NCBI RefSeq assembly: GCF_003003035.1
Contig: NZ_PVTS01000014.1
Coordinates: 88,475-152,474, forward strand
DNA from: Marinilabilia salmonicolor
GTDB taxonomy: Bacteria > Bacteroidota > Bacteroidia > Bacteroidales > Marinilabiliaceae
Reading direction: 5' to 3'
Length of the DNA stretch: 64,000 bases
In this document: one piece after another, positions 12,622-24,200 of the stretch
Layout: each line of letters begins with the position of its first letter
How positions within the stretch are numbered: the first letter of the stretch is position 1
Made by a program: the position numbers and the translations under genes
The notes under the pieces: generated by a model
What the model was told of the DNA's origin: nothing
What the model saw: the letters and a program-made list of their open reading frames with translations, nothing else
The model's database searches: none

Positions 12622-13515
12622 TTAGTTGTTGAGAAATCCTGAACTATTCATCCATTGCAAGAGCGGTTCTGTCCAGCTTTCGTGATTGAAAATGAAGCCA
12701 TGATTTCCTTTTTGATAAATGTGCATTTCCACGGGTACATTATGATGTCTTAATTTTTCGAAATAGAAAATGCTGTTATCTACATCTACAACAATGTCAT
12801 CCGTTGCATGTGTGATATATGCGGGAGGTGTATTGCTGTCCACCTGTAGTTCGGATGAAAAGTTGCGGATGTCTTCAGCGTCCGGGTTTTTACCCAAAAG
12901 TTGATTTCTGGTTCCCAAATGGGTGAGACTGTCCTGCATACTGATGACAGGGTAAACCAATATTTGAAAGTCAGGACGCAGACTTGTGTTTTCCGGATTG
13001 TCGATAATGGGGCGATAATGAGTCGCTAAGGTTGATGCTAAATGCCCTCCTGCCGAAAACCCCATGACTCCTATTTTTTCGGAGTTAATATTCCACTTTG
13101 ATGCTTTTTCTCTGATGAATTTAATGGCTTTTTGGGTATCTTTTAACGGAAGATTTTTCCCGTCATCTGCAGACGAGCCAGGTAACCTGTATTTTAAAAC
13201 AAAAGCTGCAATGCCATTTGCTGCCATTTCTTTTGCCGTTGAAATGCCTTCTCCCTCATAAACAATGACGCTGTAACCTCCTCCGGGACATATGATGACC
13301 GCAGGACATAGGGAGTCGCTCTCTGTTGGTAAAAACATCTCAATGGACGGAGAAAAAACCTCCGTTATTAATCCATGTTGGTTTTTAATATAAGTGTCAT
13401 CATTTTCAACATCAAGTATGTTTCCTGTGTTGAGTTCGATAATATTCTGCGCCTTGACTGGTGCCAAAAGCGAAGCAAGGAGAATTAGAAATCCTATTCT
13501 TTCGGAATGGTTCAT
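12622..13515 (-). CDS. Alpha/beta hydrolase, probable acetyl-xylan or other carboxylesterase
   Basis: A 297-residue secreted protein (signal peptide to about residue 22, ending PVKAQ). It shows the BD-FAE/esterase-lipase pattern: CPGGGYS oxyanion region (about 76-82), nucleophile GFSAGG (Ser154), Asp in HATDDIVV (about 240) and His in GNHGF (272). Similar secreted esterases in Bacteroidota xylan loci remove acetyl groups from xylo-oligosaccharides; that substrate is inferred from context. It lies between GH10 (85 bp gap) and GH8 (42 bp gap) on the same strand. Confidence 0.85.
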   Translation of the reverse strand: MNHSERIGFLILLASLLAPVKAQNIIELNTGNILDVENDDTYIKNQHGLITEVFSPSIEMFLPTESDSLCPAVIICPGGGYSVIVYEGEGISTAKEMAANGIAAFVLKYRLPGSSADDGKNLPLKDTQKAIKFIREKASKWNINSEKIGVMGFSAGGHLASTLATHYRPIIDNPENTSLRPDFQILVYPVISMQDSLTHLGTRNQLLGKNPDAEDIRNFSSELQVDSNTPPAYITHATDDIVVDVDNSIFYFEKLRHHNVPVEMHIYQKGNHGFIFNHESWTEPLLQWMNSSGFLNN

Positions 13516-13600
13516 ATGCGTCGTGATTTTGGTTCAATATTTTTTCTTTTGCCTTCTGCCTCTTTAGCTTCTGCCTTTTTTGTCACTAACCTCTAAAAAT

Positions 13601-14743
13601 CTAACGATCTTTTGTTAAAGCTTCCTGGATTATTTTATCCACCACAGGCTTTGGCTCATTATTCCGGTCAAATAACAGGGGATAGTCGGTTCTTCCCCGC
13701 ACCGGCCAATTGTTTTTCCATGAGTTGTTGTCATTTACCCCCCATAATGTTACTCTTGAAATAACATCCTGATGTTTAAGGAAAAGATTAAAAAAATCGA
13801 GATAACGTTTTTCAAAAAGCACATTTACAGAATCCGGGAGCCCTTCTGTGTAGGGGTTGAGTTCCTTTTGGTATTCATAATCTTTGGAGATTTCTGCACC
13901 TGCTCCCCAGTCCGGCATTGGAAGTACAGACAGATCCAGCTCTGTTACCATTACCTTAACACCAAGATCGGAATAAGCTTTAATGCTGTTTTCAAATTCC
14001 TGAACTTCCGGATAATCCAGTCCAATATGCCCCTGCATTCCTATGGCATCAATTTTCACTCCTTGTTCCTGTAATTTCTGCACCATTTTTACCACCCCGT
14101 TTCTTTTTCCTGGAACTGCCATGGAGTAATCGTTGTAATACAGTTCTGCATCCGGGTCTGCCTCATGCGCAAATTGAAATGCCAGTTTTATAAAATCTTC
14201 ACCAATGATTTCATAGAACTTGCTTTTTCGGAATGAACCGTCATCCACGATGGCTTCATTTACCACATCCCAACCATGGACCCTCCCTTTGTAGCGTCCA
14301 ACTACCGTGTAAATATGGTTCTTCATTCTTTCGATGAGTACTTCCCTGGAAACATCATTCCCATCCTCATCGGTAAAAAACCAGCGGGGGGCCTGGGAGT
14401 GCCAGATGAGCGTATGTCCGATGATGAACATATCGTTTTCTTCTCCAAATTTCACAAACTGATCTGCGAGTTCAAAGTTAAAATCCCCTTCCTCTCGTTG
14501 AATCATTCCACTTTTCATACAGTTTTCTGCAACAATGGAATTAAAGTGCTTTTTTACCACTTCCATAGTGGCAGTATCATGCCCCATTACCTGTCGGAAA
14601 TTGAGTGCAGTCCCTATATGAAAGTATGGCTTAAATGCCTCCTGAAGTGAGTCTGTATTGCGCTGTTCTGTTCTGTTGCATGAAGATAAAAAAACAAAGG
14701 CAAGAAAGATGCTTGCAAGAAAGAATGTGTTACGTTTTTTCAT
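13601..14743 (-). CDS. GH10 endo-1,4-beta-xylanase, lipoprotein
   Basis: A 380-residue protein whose signal sequence ends in a lipobox (FLSSC, Cys22), so it is membrane-anchored. The GH10 barrel is complete and uninterrupted: [12 protein letters not shown] (111-122), acid/base WDVVNEAI (Glu163), nucleophile VTELDLS (Glu268), and a C-terminal VTLWGVND tryptophan motif. It cuts internal beta-1,4 xylosidic bonds. Unlike the second GH10 at 40857-42971 it carries no inserted binding modules, so it is probably the periplasmic enzyme that shortens imported oligosaccharides (inference). It is first gene of the minus-strand enzyme block. Confidence 0.93.
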   Translation of the reverse strand: MKKRNTFFLASIFLAFVFLSSCNRTEQRNTDSLQEAFKPYFHIGTALNFRQVMGHDTATMEVVKKHFNSIVAENCMKSGMIQREEGDFNFELADQFVKFGEENDMFIIGHTLIWHSQAPRWFFTDEDGNDVSREVLIERMKNHIYTVVGRYKGRVHGWDVVNEAIVDDGSFRKSKFYEIIGEDFIKLAFQFAHEADPDAELYYNDYSMAVPGKRNGVVKMVQKLQEQGVKIDAIGMQGHIGLDYPEVQEFENSIKAYSDLGVKVMVTELDLSVLPMPDWGAGAEISKDYEYQKELNPYTEGLPDSVNVLFEKRYLDFFNLFLKHQDVISRVTLWGVNDNNSWKNNWPVRGRTDYPLLFDRNNEPKPVVDKIIQEALTKDR

Positions 14744-15140
14744 TGATGTAGAATTTTAATATTTATTGAGTATGTTTTCCAAATTTTAAGTGGTTTCTTG
14801 TGATAAACCTATTGATGGCAAAATTGCGGGAACATGAACTTTCTCTCCGTCAGATTTTAATATCAGCTTTGACAATGTTTCTGCGGATTGGTTTATTGCC
14901 GAATGTTAATGGTTGAGAATTTAATGACCCTCTTTGTTAACAAAAATAGTCAGGTTTTACTCAGGGGAGTTTTGATTCTGGACATTTGATTTTAAAAACC
15001 AGATATAATAAAGTAATGATGAAGGAATCGTTTCTGCTGATTTTTCGTGGTTTAAACAGGGAAGTTGCTGGTTGTCCTGTAATTAGGGGGAGGACAATAT
15101 AAAAAATCACTAATGTCCCGGAAAAATTATTATTTTGAAA

Positions 15141-15291
15141 GAAGATTGCTTCGCTCTGCTCGCAATGACTCGGTCTTAAAGTGGTTAGTCGGGTTGGTAG
15201 GGGTTGATTTTCGGCAAAGCCGAAAATCAACCCCTACCAATCCTCAATATCCTGCAAAGGCCCGTTATTGCGGACGTAGTGAAGCAATTTC
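15141..15291. repeat. MITE-like element with nested perfect palindrome
   Basis: A 22-bp perfect inverted repeat (15194-15215 and 15219-15240, 3-base AAA loop, core GGGGTTGATTTTCGGC) lies inside a second imperfect inverted repeat of about 29 bp. The outer ends read GAAGATTGCTTCGCTCTGCT (15141 onward) and, on the minus strand from 15291, GAAATTGCTTCACTACGTC. No coding capacity. The outer ends resemble the ATTGCTTCGC...CGCAATGAC repeats dispersed in many Bacteroidota genomes. Confidence 0.75.
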
Positions 15292-15361
15292 AATTTTTTA
15301 ACCGGATACCAATGATAAAAAGTAAAAACAACGTTTAATTTAATATTTCATTGATATTTAT

Positions 15362-15381
15362 AACAGAATTAAATACTTTTG
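15362..15381 (+). promoter_or_regulatory. 20-bp box shared with the second regulator promoter
   Basis: The 20 bases AACAGAATTAAATACTTTTG occur identically at 24940-24959 ahead of the second regulator gene, inside a longer ~60-bp similar stretch (AAAAGTAAA, TTTAATTTA, TTATTGAT also shared). It lies about 300 bp ahead of this regulator but only 70 bp ahead of the other. Function unknown; promoter or autoregulatory site is inferred. Confidence 0.55.
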
Positions 15382-15683
15382 GTGATGCAATGTTAAACTA
15401 TGTACTTTTTGTACATAATGTTGAGTTTAGAAAACAGTATTCCAGGTTTTCTGGTATTCTTGTTTTCAATTGAAACTAGTTCCATTATTCGGTAAGAAAG
15501 CCATTCGGCCTTTTATTGTTAAGTATCTTTTTTGTTAGCTGGTTATAAGATCATGAACAAGAGATCTAAGGTGAAATATAACCGTGGTTTTTGAAAAATA
15601 TGAAGCAGAAAAGCAGAAAGATGTAAAAAAGCATTTTTAGGTCGCTCAAAAGGTTCATTACTCAAGGAAAAGATTATTTGCAG

Positions 15684-18600
15684 ATGAGCAAGATTTATTT
15701 CCCTCTTTTTTCTATAGTTAATATTCTGCTGCTTTTCATATGTTCAGATTTGTGGGCCGGTAACGGGAATCGCGTGTTTTATAATATCGGTGATATTCAT
15801 GGTGTTTCGGTTTTGGGGGCTAATTCTGTTTGTGAGGATGATAATGGTTTTATCTGGGTTTCATCTAAATCCGGTGTTTTTCGTTTTACGGAGGATGATG
15901 AACGACAATATGAATTACCATATGTGACTGCAAATGTGATTAGTGTTAATTTACTGTTCCGGAATTCAAGGCTTTTTGCCTATACCAATAATGGTCAGTT
16001 TTTTGAGTATAATTCTGTTTATGATCGGTTTGACTTTGTATTTGATTTAAGAGTGTCTTTGGGAAATGATCGTCTTGTTGTGAGTGATGTTTTATTATGT
16101 GATGACTCATCGTTCTATATTGCTGCCACCTTTGGGTTATACAAATATTCTGATAAAAAGGGCGTGAAGTTAATTACGGAAACGAATGAAAAAGATCATT
16201 TTATTGAAAGGTACGATGATGAATATTTTTTTCACGGACATGCCGGAGAATTGTACCTTGTTGACTCTTCAACAGGCGAAAAGGATCATCTGTTTGCCAT
16301 AAATTCTGATACACGTCCTGAAATATCTCAGTTGTATTTTCACAGCAAAACAGGACAGTTGTGGATTGGGACAACTTTAGGTAGAATATATTATTATGAT
16401 GTAAGGTTTGATCGGCTTGTTGCGGTGGATATTGATCATTTGCCTTCGCAGCCGGCTATTGCCATTGAGGCCAATACCGACAGTACCATAATGTTGGGAT
16501 ATGACGGTCATGGTTTGTGGGAACTTGACAGAAAGGGAACTAAGGTTCTGAATATTCACAGGGAAGATGTCGATAATCCGCAATCGTTAAACGGTAACGG
16601 GGTATATGACATTTTCAAAGATGATAAGAATCGCATTTGGGTTTGTACTTTTAGCGGAGGGGTTTCTTTTTTTGAACAAACGCCACAAAGTATAAGGCAT
16701 ATCAAACATCAAATCAATATACCTAATTCTCTTGTAAATGATTTTATAAATGATGTTTTTGAAGATAGTAATGGAGACATTTGGTTTGCAACCAATAATG
16801 GATTGAGTAAATGGGAGGTCAAGCAGGACCGGTGGAATAACTTTTTTTATGAGAATAAACCGGGTGAGTCGCGTGTCTTTCTTTCCATTGCTGAAGATGA
16901 TAAAGGACGAATCTGGGCGGGGACCTGGGAAAGCGGGGTGTTTTTGTTTCACAGGGATTCTGGACGGGAATTTAAAAGGTTTGATAATCTTGGAAATTCT
17001 GTTTTTGATATCAGGAATGATGAAGACGGGAATGTTTGGATTGCCGGAATTGTTGAGAATATTGTGCGTTATAATGTTGACACGGACGAAGCCTCTAAGT
17101 TTGAAACTCAACCAGTATATGTTGTCGATGAATATTCCGATAACAATATGCTTATGGGGGTCCCATACGGGTTGATTTCTGTGAACAAAAAAGATGGGGC
17201 GGTAGATGTTTTGATGGATGGATATATTGTACATGATATTTTATTGGATGGAGAAATTGTGTGGTGTGCTACCAGTGGCAGAGGGCTGGTAAAGTTTAAT
17301 CTGGAAGAACGGTTCGTTGAGGATGAATTTACTGCTGTTGATGGACTCTCAAGTAATTTTGTTAATAGTATTACCCGGGTTGGGGATTGTTTGTTTCTTG
17401 GAACAGAAGAAGGTTTGTGTCGGTTCTCTCCTAAAGAAGGTAAAACCTTTTCTTATTCTTCGAATTTGCCTCTTGCCAATATTGTTTTTAATCAGGATGC
17501 CGGAATAATGTTATCATCCGGAGAATTGGTTCTGGGTACAAACCAGGGGATTCTTATGTTTGATCCTGAAGAGATCGAAGAAAAAAACAACTTGACAGGG
17601 AAGATATTTTTTCAGGATATTTTGATTGCCGGTCGTACCATTAGAGATTCTTCAATTTATGACCTGGCTGTTCCAGTTGACAGTCTTCGCGAGATTGTGC
17701 TTCCCTATCACAAAAACACCCTGACGGTTGAATTGTTGCCGGTTGGGGCTTCTGAACCGCATACAAAGCTATCATGGAAACTGAAAGGTTTGGGTGAAAC
17801 CTGGAGTAAGCCTGCATTAAACAGAATGTTTTCATTTGCCAATCTGGCAGATGGGGAGTATGAGCTGAAAGTTAGAATGTTTAATAACTCTCTGTCTGAT
17901 GTTATAGATGAGCGAAGTTTGATCATTGTAATAAAACCTGCATTTTGGAGTACATTGTGGTTTTACCTCATTTTAGTCGTTTTTGTAGTGGGGGTTCTTT
18001 ATTTCATTTTTCGTTATCATCTTAATTTGATTCAGCAATTGCATTCCAGAGAGAAGATCCGTTTTTTCACCAATGCTGCTCATGAGCTGAGAACATCACT
18101 GACATTGATTAGCGGGCCTTTTGAAGAAATTACAAGAGAATCCGGATTTTCTCCCAGGGCCCGGCATTTTATTTCTCTTGCCAATGAACAGGTGAAGAGC
18201 TTGTTGAATGCTGCATCGCAATTGATCGATTTTCAGAAAATAGATAGGGGAAAAGCACAGGTAAATCTTCGCATGGCTAATATTACGCAATTGGTGGAGC
18301 ACCGGGTCATGATGTTTGAATCTTTTGCACAACAGAGAAATATAGATTTGTCGGTGGTGAGCAATGATACAGAATTCTCTTCAGGAGTTGATGCCGGGAT
18401 GATAGAGAAAGTGGTGGATAATTTGCTTTCCAATGCCATCAAGTATTCACATGAAGATGGGAAGGTAAAGGTTGAGATATGGCATAACCGGAGATTTTGG
18501 TTTCTGAGAGTAACAGATAATGGAATTGGGATTAGTATAAAAGGGCAAAAACAATTGTTTAAAGAGTTTTATCGAAGTGAGAATGCTATCAATTCAGGTG

Positions 18601-19595
18601 TTGTTGGTTCCGGAATTGGTATGTTGATGGTAAAAAATTATACTGAGATGCATGGTGGAAAGGTTCGTTTTGCGAGCAAAGAGAACGAGGGATCTGTCTT
18701 TACCATTGAGATACCCGCAAAAAAAGTGACAAAGTACACTCCTGATACTGAAGAAGAACTTGACCATCTTCACGAATCGTATATGCTGTCTGATGTTTCT
18801 GCGCATTATGGGGTGGGGACTGGTAAAAGTAGCGACTCAAAAATGATGACCATCCTGATTGTGGAAGATCATGAAAAGCTAAGGAACTTTCTTGAGCTTT
18901 CAATGAGCGAGGATTATAACGTTTTAACTGCCTCTGATGGACTGGAAGCCTTGACACTTGTGCAGGAGAAACATCCTGATATTGTGATTTCCGACATAAT
19001 GATGCCAAAAATGGATGGTTTTCAGTTGTGTAAAAGAATAAAGAGCGATTTTGAAACGTCTCACACCCCCGTTGTTTTGTTAACGGCATTTTCCACAAAG
19101 GCATTGCAGTTGAAAGGACTGGGCCTCGGTGCCGATGCTTATTTGGCCAAACCTTTTGATATGAATTTGCTTAAAGGGAGGATAAGATCAATTGTTTTGA
19201 ACCGTAAAGCTGTCCGGGATAAAGCTTTGAAAATTGTAGATTTTAAAAGTGAGACACCTCTTTTTAATAATCAACTTAATGACAAATTTATTAAGAGAGC
19301 ATTGGAAGTTGTTAAATCAAATATTACAAATCTGAAATTTGGCAAGGAAGAGTTTGCATCCGCAATGAATGTCAGTCCTTCATTACTTTACAAAAAAGTA
19401 AAAACGCTAACCGATCAATCCCCTTCTGACTTTATCCGTTCTGTCCGGCTTAATTATGCATTGGAATTATTGCGATCGGGAGCGCATAATGTGACCGAGG
19501 TCAGCGAAAAAACAGGCTTTACCAGTGTGGCATACTTCAGCTACGCTTTTAAAAAGTATTACGGCAAGTCACCCACGGATGTTATGGGTGACTAA
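15684..19595 (+). CDS. Hybrid two-component regulator (propeller sensor, kinase, receiver, AraC domain)
   Basis: 1303 residues from the ATG at 15684; a TTG two codons earlier is possible, but ATG with the hydrophobic leader KIYFPLFSIVNILLLF fits better. Order: signal peptide, Reg_prop beta-propeller (about 30-640), Y_Y_Y domain (about 680-750), one membrane segment (about 758-778), histidine kinase (His800 in AHELRTSLTL; N box DNLLSNAIKYS; G boxes DNGIGIS and GSGIGML), receiver domain (Asp1104 in ISDIMMPKMDG), and C-terminal AraC helix-turn-helix (about 1210-1303). Such HTCS proteins bind oligosaccharides in the periplasm and activate neighbouring susC-type operons. In xylan loci the ligand is a xylo-oligosaccharide (inference). 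The H box has Ser where Pro is usual. It is a close paralogue of the gene at 25029. Confidence 0.95.
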   Translation: MSKIYFPLFSIVNILLLFICSDLWAGNGNRVFYNIGDIHGVSVLGANSVCEDDNGFIWVSSKSGVFRFTEDDERQYELPYVTANVISVNLLFRNSRLFAYTNNGQFFEYNSVYDRFDFVFDLRVSLGNDRLVVSDVLLCDDSSFYIAATFGLYKYSDKKGVKLITETNEKDHFIERYDDEYFFHGHAGELYLVDSSTGEKDHLFAINSDTRPEISQLYFHSKTGQLWIGTTLGRIYYYDVRFDRLVAVDIDHLPSQPAIAIEANTDSTIMLGYDGHGLWELDRKGTKVLNIHREDVDNPQSLNGNGVYDIFKDDKNRIWVCTFSGGVSFFEQTPQSIRHIKHQINIPNSLVNDFINDVFEDSNGDIWFATNNGLSKWEVKQDRWNNFFYENKPGESRVFLSIAEDDKGRIWAGTWESGVFLFHRDSGREFKRFDNLGNSVFDIRNDEDGNVWIAGIVENIVRYNVDTDEASKFETQPVYVVDEYSDNNMLMGVPYGLISVNKKDGAVDVLMDGYIVHDILLDGEIVWCATSGRGLVKFNLEERFVEDEFTAVDGLSSNFVNSITRVGDCLFLGTEEGLCRFSPKEGKTFSYSSNLPLANIVFNQDAGIMLSSGELVLGTNQGILMFDPEEIEEKNNLTGKIFFQDILIAGRTIRDSSIYDLAVPVDSLREIVLPYHKNTLTVELLPVGASEPHTKLSWKLKGLGETWSKPALNRMFSFANLADGEYELKVRMFNNSLSDVIDERSLIIVIKPAFWSTLWFYLILVVFVVGVLYFIFRYHLNLIQQLHSREKIRFFTNAAHELRTSLTLISGPFEEITRESGFSPRARHFISLANEQVKSLLNAASQLIDFQKIDRGKAQVNLRMANITQLVEHRVMMFESFAQQRNIDLSVVSNDTEFSSGVDAGMIEKVVDNLLSNAIKYSHEDGKVKVEIWHNRRFWFLRVTDNGIGISIKGQKQLFKEFYRSENAINSGVVGSGIGMLMVKNYTEMHGGKVRFASKENEGSVFTIEIPAKKVTKYTPDTEEELDHLHESYMLSDVSAHYGVGTGKSSDSKMMTILIVEDHEKLRNFLELSMSEDYNVLTASDGLEALTLVQEKHPDIVISDIMMPKMDGFQLCKRIKSDFETSHTPVVLLTAFSTKALQLKGLGLGADAYLAKPFDMNLLKGRIRSIVLNRKAVRDKALKIVDFKSETPLFNNQLNDKFIKRALEVVKSNITNLKFGKEEFASAMNVSPSLLYKKVKTLTDQSPSDFIRSVRLNYALELLRSGAHNVTEVSEKTGFTSVAYFSYAFKKYYGKSPTDVMGD

Positions 19596-19662
19596 TGACC
19601 AGCAGTCTTAATCCAGGTTAGGTTTTCCCGTCGAGAATTATTAAATCGCCGTAGTGGTCTGT

Positions 19663-19702
19663 AAAAAAAAACAGGGGCTGCCTTCTACACCTCGGACAGC
19701 CC
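19663..19702 (-). terminator. Terminator of the susC/susD pair
   Basis: GGGCTG (19675-19680) pairs with CAGCCC (19697-19702), next to a run of nine A on the plus strand. Read on the minus strand this is a GC stem followed by a T run, about 55 bp after the SusD stop at 19757. It also separates the convergent regulator gene ending at 19595. Confidence 0.75.
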
Positions 19703-19756
19703 TTGCTCATTCAATTAATTGAGAAGGGTTAAGTAACCTTGCGGCTATGAAAAAAA

Positions 19757-21256
19757 TTAATCAATTAATGAGTTGTTATCTACTTCGTTGCTTGGAATGG
19801 GAAGAATTGCTTTATTCGGATTTGTTGCTATGTACTCGATAGGCTCCGGATTGAGTGCCGAGAACTTTCCGTTTTTCCTCCATCGGGCCAATTCAACTGC
19901 CCTGTACAACTCATTAGAGAACTCAACCAGAGACTCATGCATTATTGCCCTGTAAATTTGATCTTTAGAGTCGCATGGATAATTGGCTGTCGGATAATCC
20001 GGCATATCCACACTTGGACGATTTCTGATTTCATTCAAGTAGGCAATAGCATTGGCAGGGGTACCAACTTCATTCTCACATTCAGCAAGTTTTATGAGTA
20101 CTTCTGCAAATCGCATATTCCGGTAGTTAATGGTTGAAATATAGTATCCACCCGGATTTAATTTGTACATAGGTGAATATTTATACCAACCAAAGTCAGA
20201 CTCCTTCAATGTGTCAGTTTTTTCAGCTCCATAAGCGTCTCCTCTAAAGATCACTGTTTCGGATAATCTAGGGTCATCCTTAGCATCTCCATCTGATACG
20301 CGCTCAAAATCATTGATCAGTTTTTCTGAAGGAACCAGGTTTCTCCACCCGACAGGACTTACATCCTGAAACATCACATGACCCTTATCGGCAGGTGAAT
20401 CTCCGTTTCCATCGGCCCACCAGTTAAAGTTACTTCCTGCAAATCCGATTTCGAATATGGATTCCTCATTGTATTCAGTTTCTTCCTGGAAATTTTCTGC
20501 ATAATTGTCAACCAGCTCGTAGGGGCCATTGTTGTAAATGTCGAGTAGAACCGTATGCGCTGCTCCATATTTCCCCTGATGCATTAAAACTCTGGCCAGT
20601 AATAACTGGGCTGCTCCTTTGGTAGCCCTGCCAAGATTATTGTCATCGTGAGAAACATTTAGAACGGGGATGATTTCACCTAAGTCATTTTCGAGTAGTG
20701 TATAAATTTCCGATTCCGGAGAGGTTGCTTTCTCTCCATCAGCAGTTTTAACTGTTTCGGTATAAAGAGGTACATCTCCCCAATAAACCACGAGGTAATA
20801 GTAGGCAAAGGCTCTCAGGAATTTTGCTTCGGCAATACGGTGTGCCTTAATATCCTCATCGAGAGTCGGATCTTCAATGGCTGGTCCGAACTCTATAACA
20901 GCATTTGCCCGGTGAATTAAGCGGTACAGTCCCTGCCATGGGCCTGTCAGAGTGTAAATGGTGTTGTCGTACGTGCCTGCAATTAGTTGAGCGTTATGAA
21001 CTTCAAGCTGAGGGCCGCCTGATGCATGTTCGTCAGAACGACAGGCAGACAGATACTTTATCATTCGGCCATAAAGGTCGGCACCTGTGAATTGACCATA
21101 TATGGCGTTGGTTGCTTTCTCAAGGTGCAATCCATTCTGATAATAAGAGCTGGTGGTAAATCCGTTAGGATTGGTTTTATCAAGTTCTTCCTCATCACAG
21201 GAAGGAAAAAACAGCAGGCCTGCAATCAGAATTGATAGAATATATTTTAGTTTCAT
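19757..21256 (-). CDS. SusD/RagB-family outer-membrane glycan-binding lipoprotein
   Basis: 499 residues, lipobox LFFPSC (Cys20). N-terminal SusD-type TPR region includes KATNAIYGQF and RAFAYYYLVVYWGDVP. The C-terminal part has RFAEVLIKLAECENEV, YLNEIRNR and ELYRAVELARWRKNG, all usual for the family. It caps the TonB-dependent porin encoded 30 bp upstream and captures glycan at the cell surface. This pair lies between two xylan-type regulators but on the opposite strand, so it probably imports a related xylan fragment (inference). The stop is 161 bp from the convergent regulator stop. Confidence 0.93.
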   Translation of the reverse strand: MKLKYILSILIAGLLFFPSCDEEELDKTNPNGFTTSSYYQNGLHLEKATNAIYGQFTGADLYGRMIKYLSACRSDEHASGGPQLEVHNAQLIAGTYDNTIYTLTGPWQGLYRLIHRANAVIEFGPAIEDPTLDEDIKAHRIAEAKFLRAFAYYYLVVYWGDVPLYTETVKTADGEKATSPESEIYTLLENDLGEIIPVLNVSHDDNNLGRATKGAAQLLLARVLMHQGKYGAAHTVLLDIYNNGPYELVDNYAENFQEETEYNEESIFEIGFAGSNFNWWADGNGDSPADKGHVMFQDVSPVGWRNLVPSEKLINDFERVSDGDAKDDPRLSETVIFRGDAYGAEKTDTLKESDFGWYKYSPMYKLNPGGYYISTINYRNMRFAEVLIKLAECENEVGTPANAIAYLNEIRNRPSVDMPDYPTANYPCDSKDQIYRAIMHESLVEFSNELYRAVELARWRKNGKFSALNPEPIEYIATNPNKAILPIPSNEVDNNSLID

Positions 21257-21286
21257 AACTATTGGTTTTTAGTGTTCATTTTATCA

Positions 21287-24200
21287 TTAAAAAGTTGCCT
21301 TAATCCCAAAGAGGAATGTGCGTGGTTGAGGATATTGCCCAAAGTCGGCACCATTCATCATGTTATTGTCACCACGGTGTGCAATTTCCGGATCATAACC
21401 ATAATAATCGGTTAAAGTGAGCAGGTTCTGTGCTGTAACATAAAGTTTAAGCCCCTTGATAGAGTTGCCTGATATACCGGACAGAACATTGTCTGAGAAA
21501 TTGTAACCTATGGTTAAGTTCTTAATGCGCATATATGATCCATCTTCGATGAACCGGTCTGATGTACGGGCATTGTTGTTGGGGTCAGCATTTACAGCAC
21601 GGGGGATATCGGTATTTGTATTTGAGGGAGTCCATGCATCCAAAACGGCAACATCTGAGTTAAACAACCGCATCATACCCTGAGTCAGTACTTTGGTTCC
21701 GCTGTAGATATCATTTCCATATACACCCTGGAGCTGCATTGAGAAATCTAAGTTTCTGTATGATCCCGAGAAGTTGAGCCCATAACTGAAATCAGGCAGA
21801 AAATTACCGATTACAGTCCGGTCTTCTTCGTTGATAACTCCATTTCCATCCAGATCCTTGAATTTGATATCACCAGGCGATGTGCCTTCATTTTGGTAAA
21901 CTTGCTTGGTGACATTTCCTTCATTGTATTGTTGTAATGCTGTTTGATTTAATGCATCAATTTCATTTTGTGACTGGAAAATGCCGTCAACCTTGTAACC
22001 ATAGAAACCCTGAACGGGATGTCCCTCTTGTGTTCTTGTAATGGTGCCTCCTCCATAGTCTCCTGTGACGGCGACCTGATCATACACTTTCCCGTCCAGG
22101 TCAGTTACCTCGTTATTGATGGTTCCAAGGTTGGCCATCACTGAGAATTGAAAATTACCATCGCGCTTGTGATAACCTGCACTGAACTCAAATCCCGAGT
22201 TCTCCATAGCACCCACATTGGTCCAGGGGTTATCAATGTATCCAAGTGACGCAGGCAGATTCTTTTGCAAAAGCAGATTATCAACCTCTCTTTTAAAGTA
22301 TTCAGCAGAAAAGGTGACTGAATAATCTAATAAAGATAAATCAAAACCAAAGTTTTGCATGGTGGTAATCTCCCACTCCAACTCTTCGTTTGGAAGTTTG
22401 CCATAGTATGCGCCCGGGTTATTTTCAGCATTGCTGTTAAAGACTGCCCAGGTATTCTGATTGATGGTAGATTGCCAGTCGTAGGCTCCAAGAGCATTGT
22501 TTCCAACCTTTCCGTAACTTGCACGGAATTTTAGATTAGATATTAAATCTATATCCTGCATAAAGGTTTCTTTGCTTAATACCCAACCAATGGAAGCTCC
22601 GGGGAAGTCTCCCCATTTATTTCCAGGTGCAAATTTTGACGAACCGTCTCTGCGGAATGAAGCGCTTAACAAATATTTGTCGGCAAAAGAATAGTTTATT
22701 CTTCCTGTGTAAGAAATAAGCATTGTCTCATTTAGGTTTCCTGCAACCGATTGATTGATTGTGCCATCCAGCTGGTTTAGCAGGTTGGTTTCATGCTCAC
22801 CCCGGCCTATGAGTCTGCTTCCTGTTGTAATTTGTTCTTCAACAACTGCAACTGCGTTGATGTCATGCTGATTAAAACTTTTGTCAAAGGTGAGTTGATT
22901 TGTGTAAATACGAGAATAGAATTTATAGCGGTTGTCCTCCAGTTCATGATTTACTCTTTCATTGTAGTCGTCTTTATACTTTGGACTGTCAATAATTGTC
23001 TGATCGCTGGTGTACTCCATTCCAAAAACAGATTTAAATGTCAACCAATCCGTAAAAGACAATTCGGCATAAGCATTACCAATAATATTGGCTCTTTTGT
23101 AAATGTTTTTATCCTGTTCCGCGATTCTTAACGGGTTTTCAGGGTCAGTATCGTCCACCTGCGATGTTGTGCGATATCCATGCTCATAACCCTCTGTTCC
23201 AACTGGAACACTGGCGGGGATGTAGGGTATCTGGTTGACAATGTGTTTTATCATCGTCCGACCACCCGATTCTTTTTCGTTGTTTCTTATACCGTAAGAT
23301 CCGGTCACATTTTCTCCAATGGTCAGAAAATCGTTTACTTTAAATTCGGCATTGAAAGTTGTACTGTGTCGGGTGTAGTCTGTTCCAACCATGATTCCTT
23401 CCTGGTCGATGAAACCATAAGAGGTAAAAAAACGGAATTTGTCATTTCCACCGGTCAGGTCAACATTGACCTTTGAGATTGGGGCGCTACGAAACAATTC
23501 ATCCTGCCAGTCGGTATCCGTTTCAGCAAAAGTTTGCGATGCACCCGGATAAACGTGGTCATTCATATTTGAAAATCTTGCGGGCAAATCAGATCCGGCG
23601 TTGGTCAAATATTCCGTTGCAAAATCCATGTATTGTTCCCGGTTCATTAGATCCAGTGTTTTCCACATTTCCTGTGTTCCGGTAGATGCATCAACATTGA
23701 TGGTTATTTCTCCGCCACGATTTCCCTTCTTTGTTGTGATCAGAAGAACTCCGTTGGCTGCACGCGAACCATAAATGGCTGCTGACGATGCGTCTTTAAG
23801 GATGGAGACTGATTGTATGGAGTTGGGGTCAAGACCCTCAATACTTCCCACAGGCATGCCATCTACGACAAACAGCGGTGAAGATGAGAGATTTACGGAG
23901 CCAATCCCCCTTATTCTTATGTTGGGTTCCTGTCCCGGGCCACCACTATTTACAATGGAAACACCTGCTGCTTCACCCTGAAGTGCCGATGTGAGACTGC
24001 TAACCGGCTTGTTTTGCATTCGTTCGGCACGAACATCTGTAACAGCGCCTGTTAAATTTTCTCTTCGTTGTGTTCCATAACCAACAACTACAACCTCTGA
24101 CAAACTAACATCGGTTGGTTCCAAAACAACGTCGATTTCTGTTCTTCCATTAATAGGAACAGTCTGAGATGAGAAACCAATAAAATTAAATACCAATGCT

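Larger units (their letters stand above)
14744..15683. other. Divergent intergenic region (940 bp) between GH10 and first regulator
   Basis: No credible gene. It holds the palindromic element at 15141-15291 and, nearer the regulator, a conserved box at 15362-15381. A CAAAAATA string at 14941-14948 reads on the minus strand as TATTTTTG, a TAnnTTTG match that could be the -7 box for the GH10 transcript, but no -33 box is evident. Confidence 0.6.
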
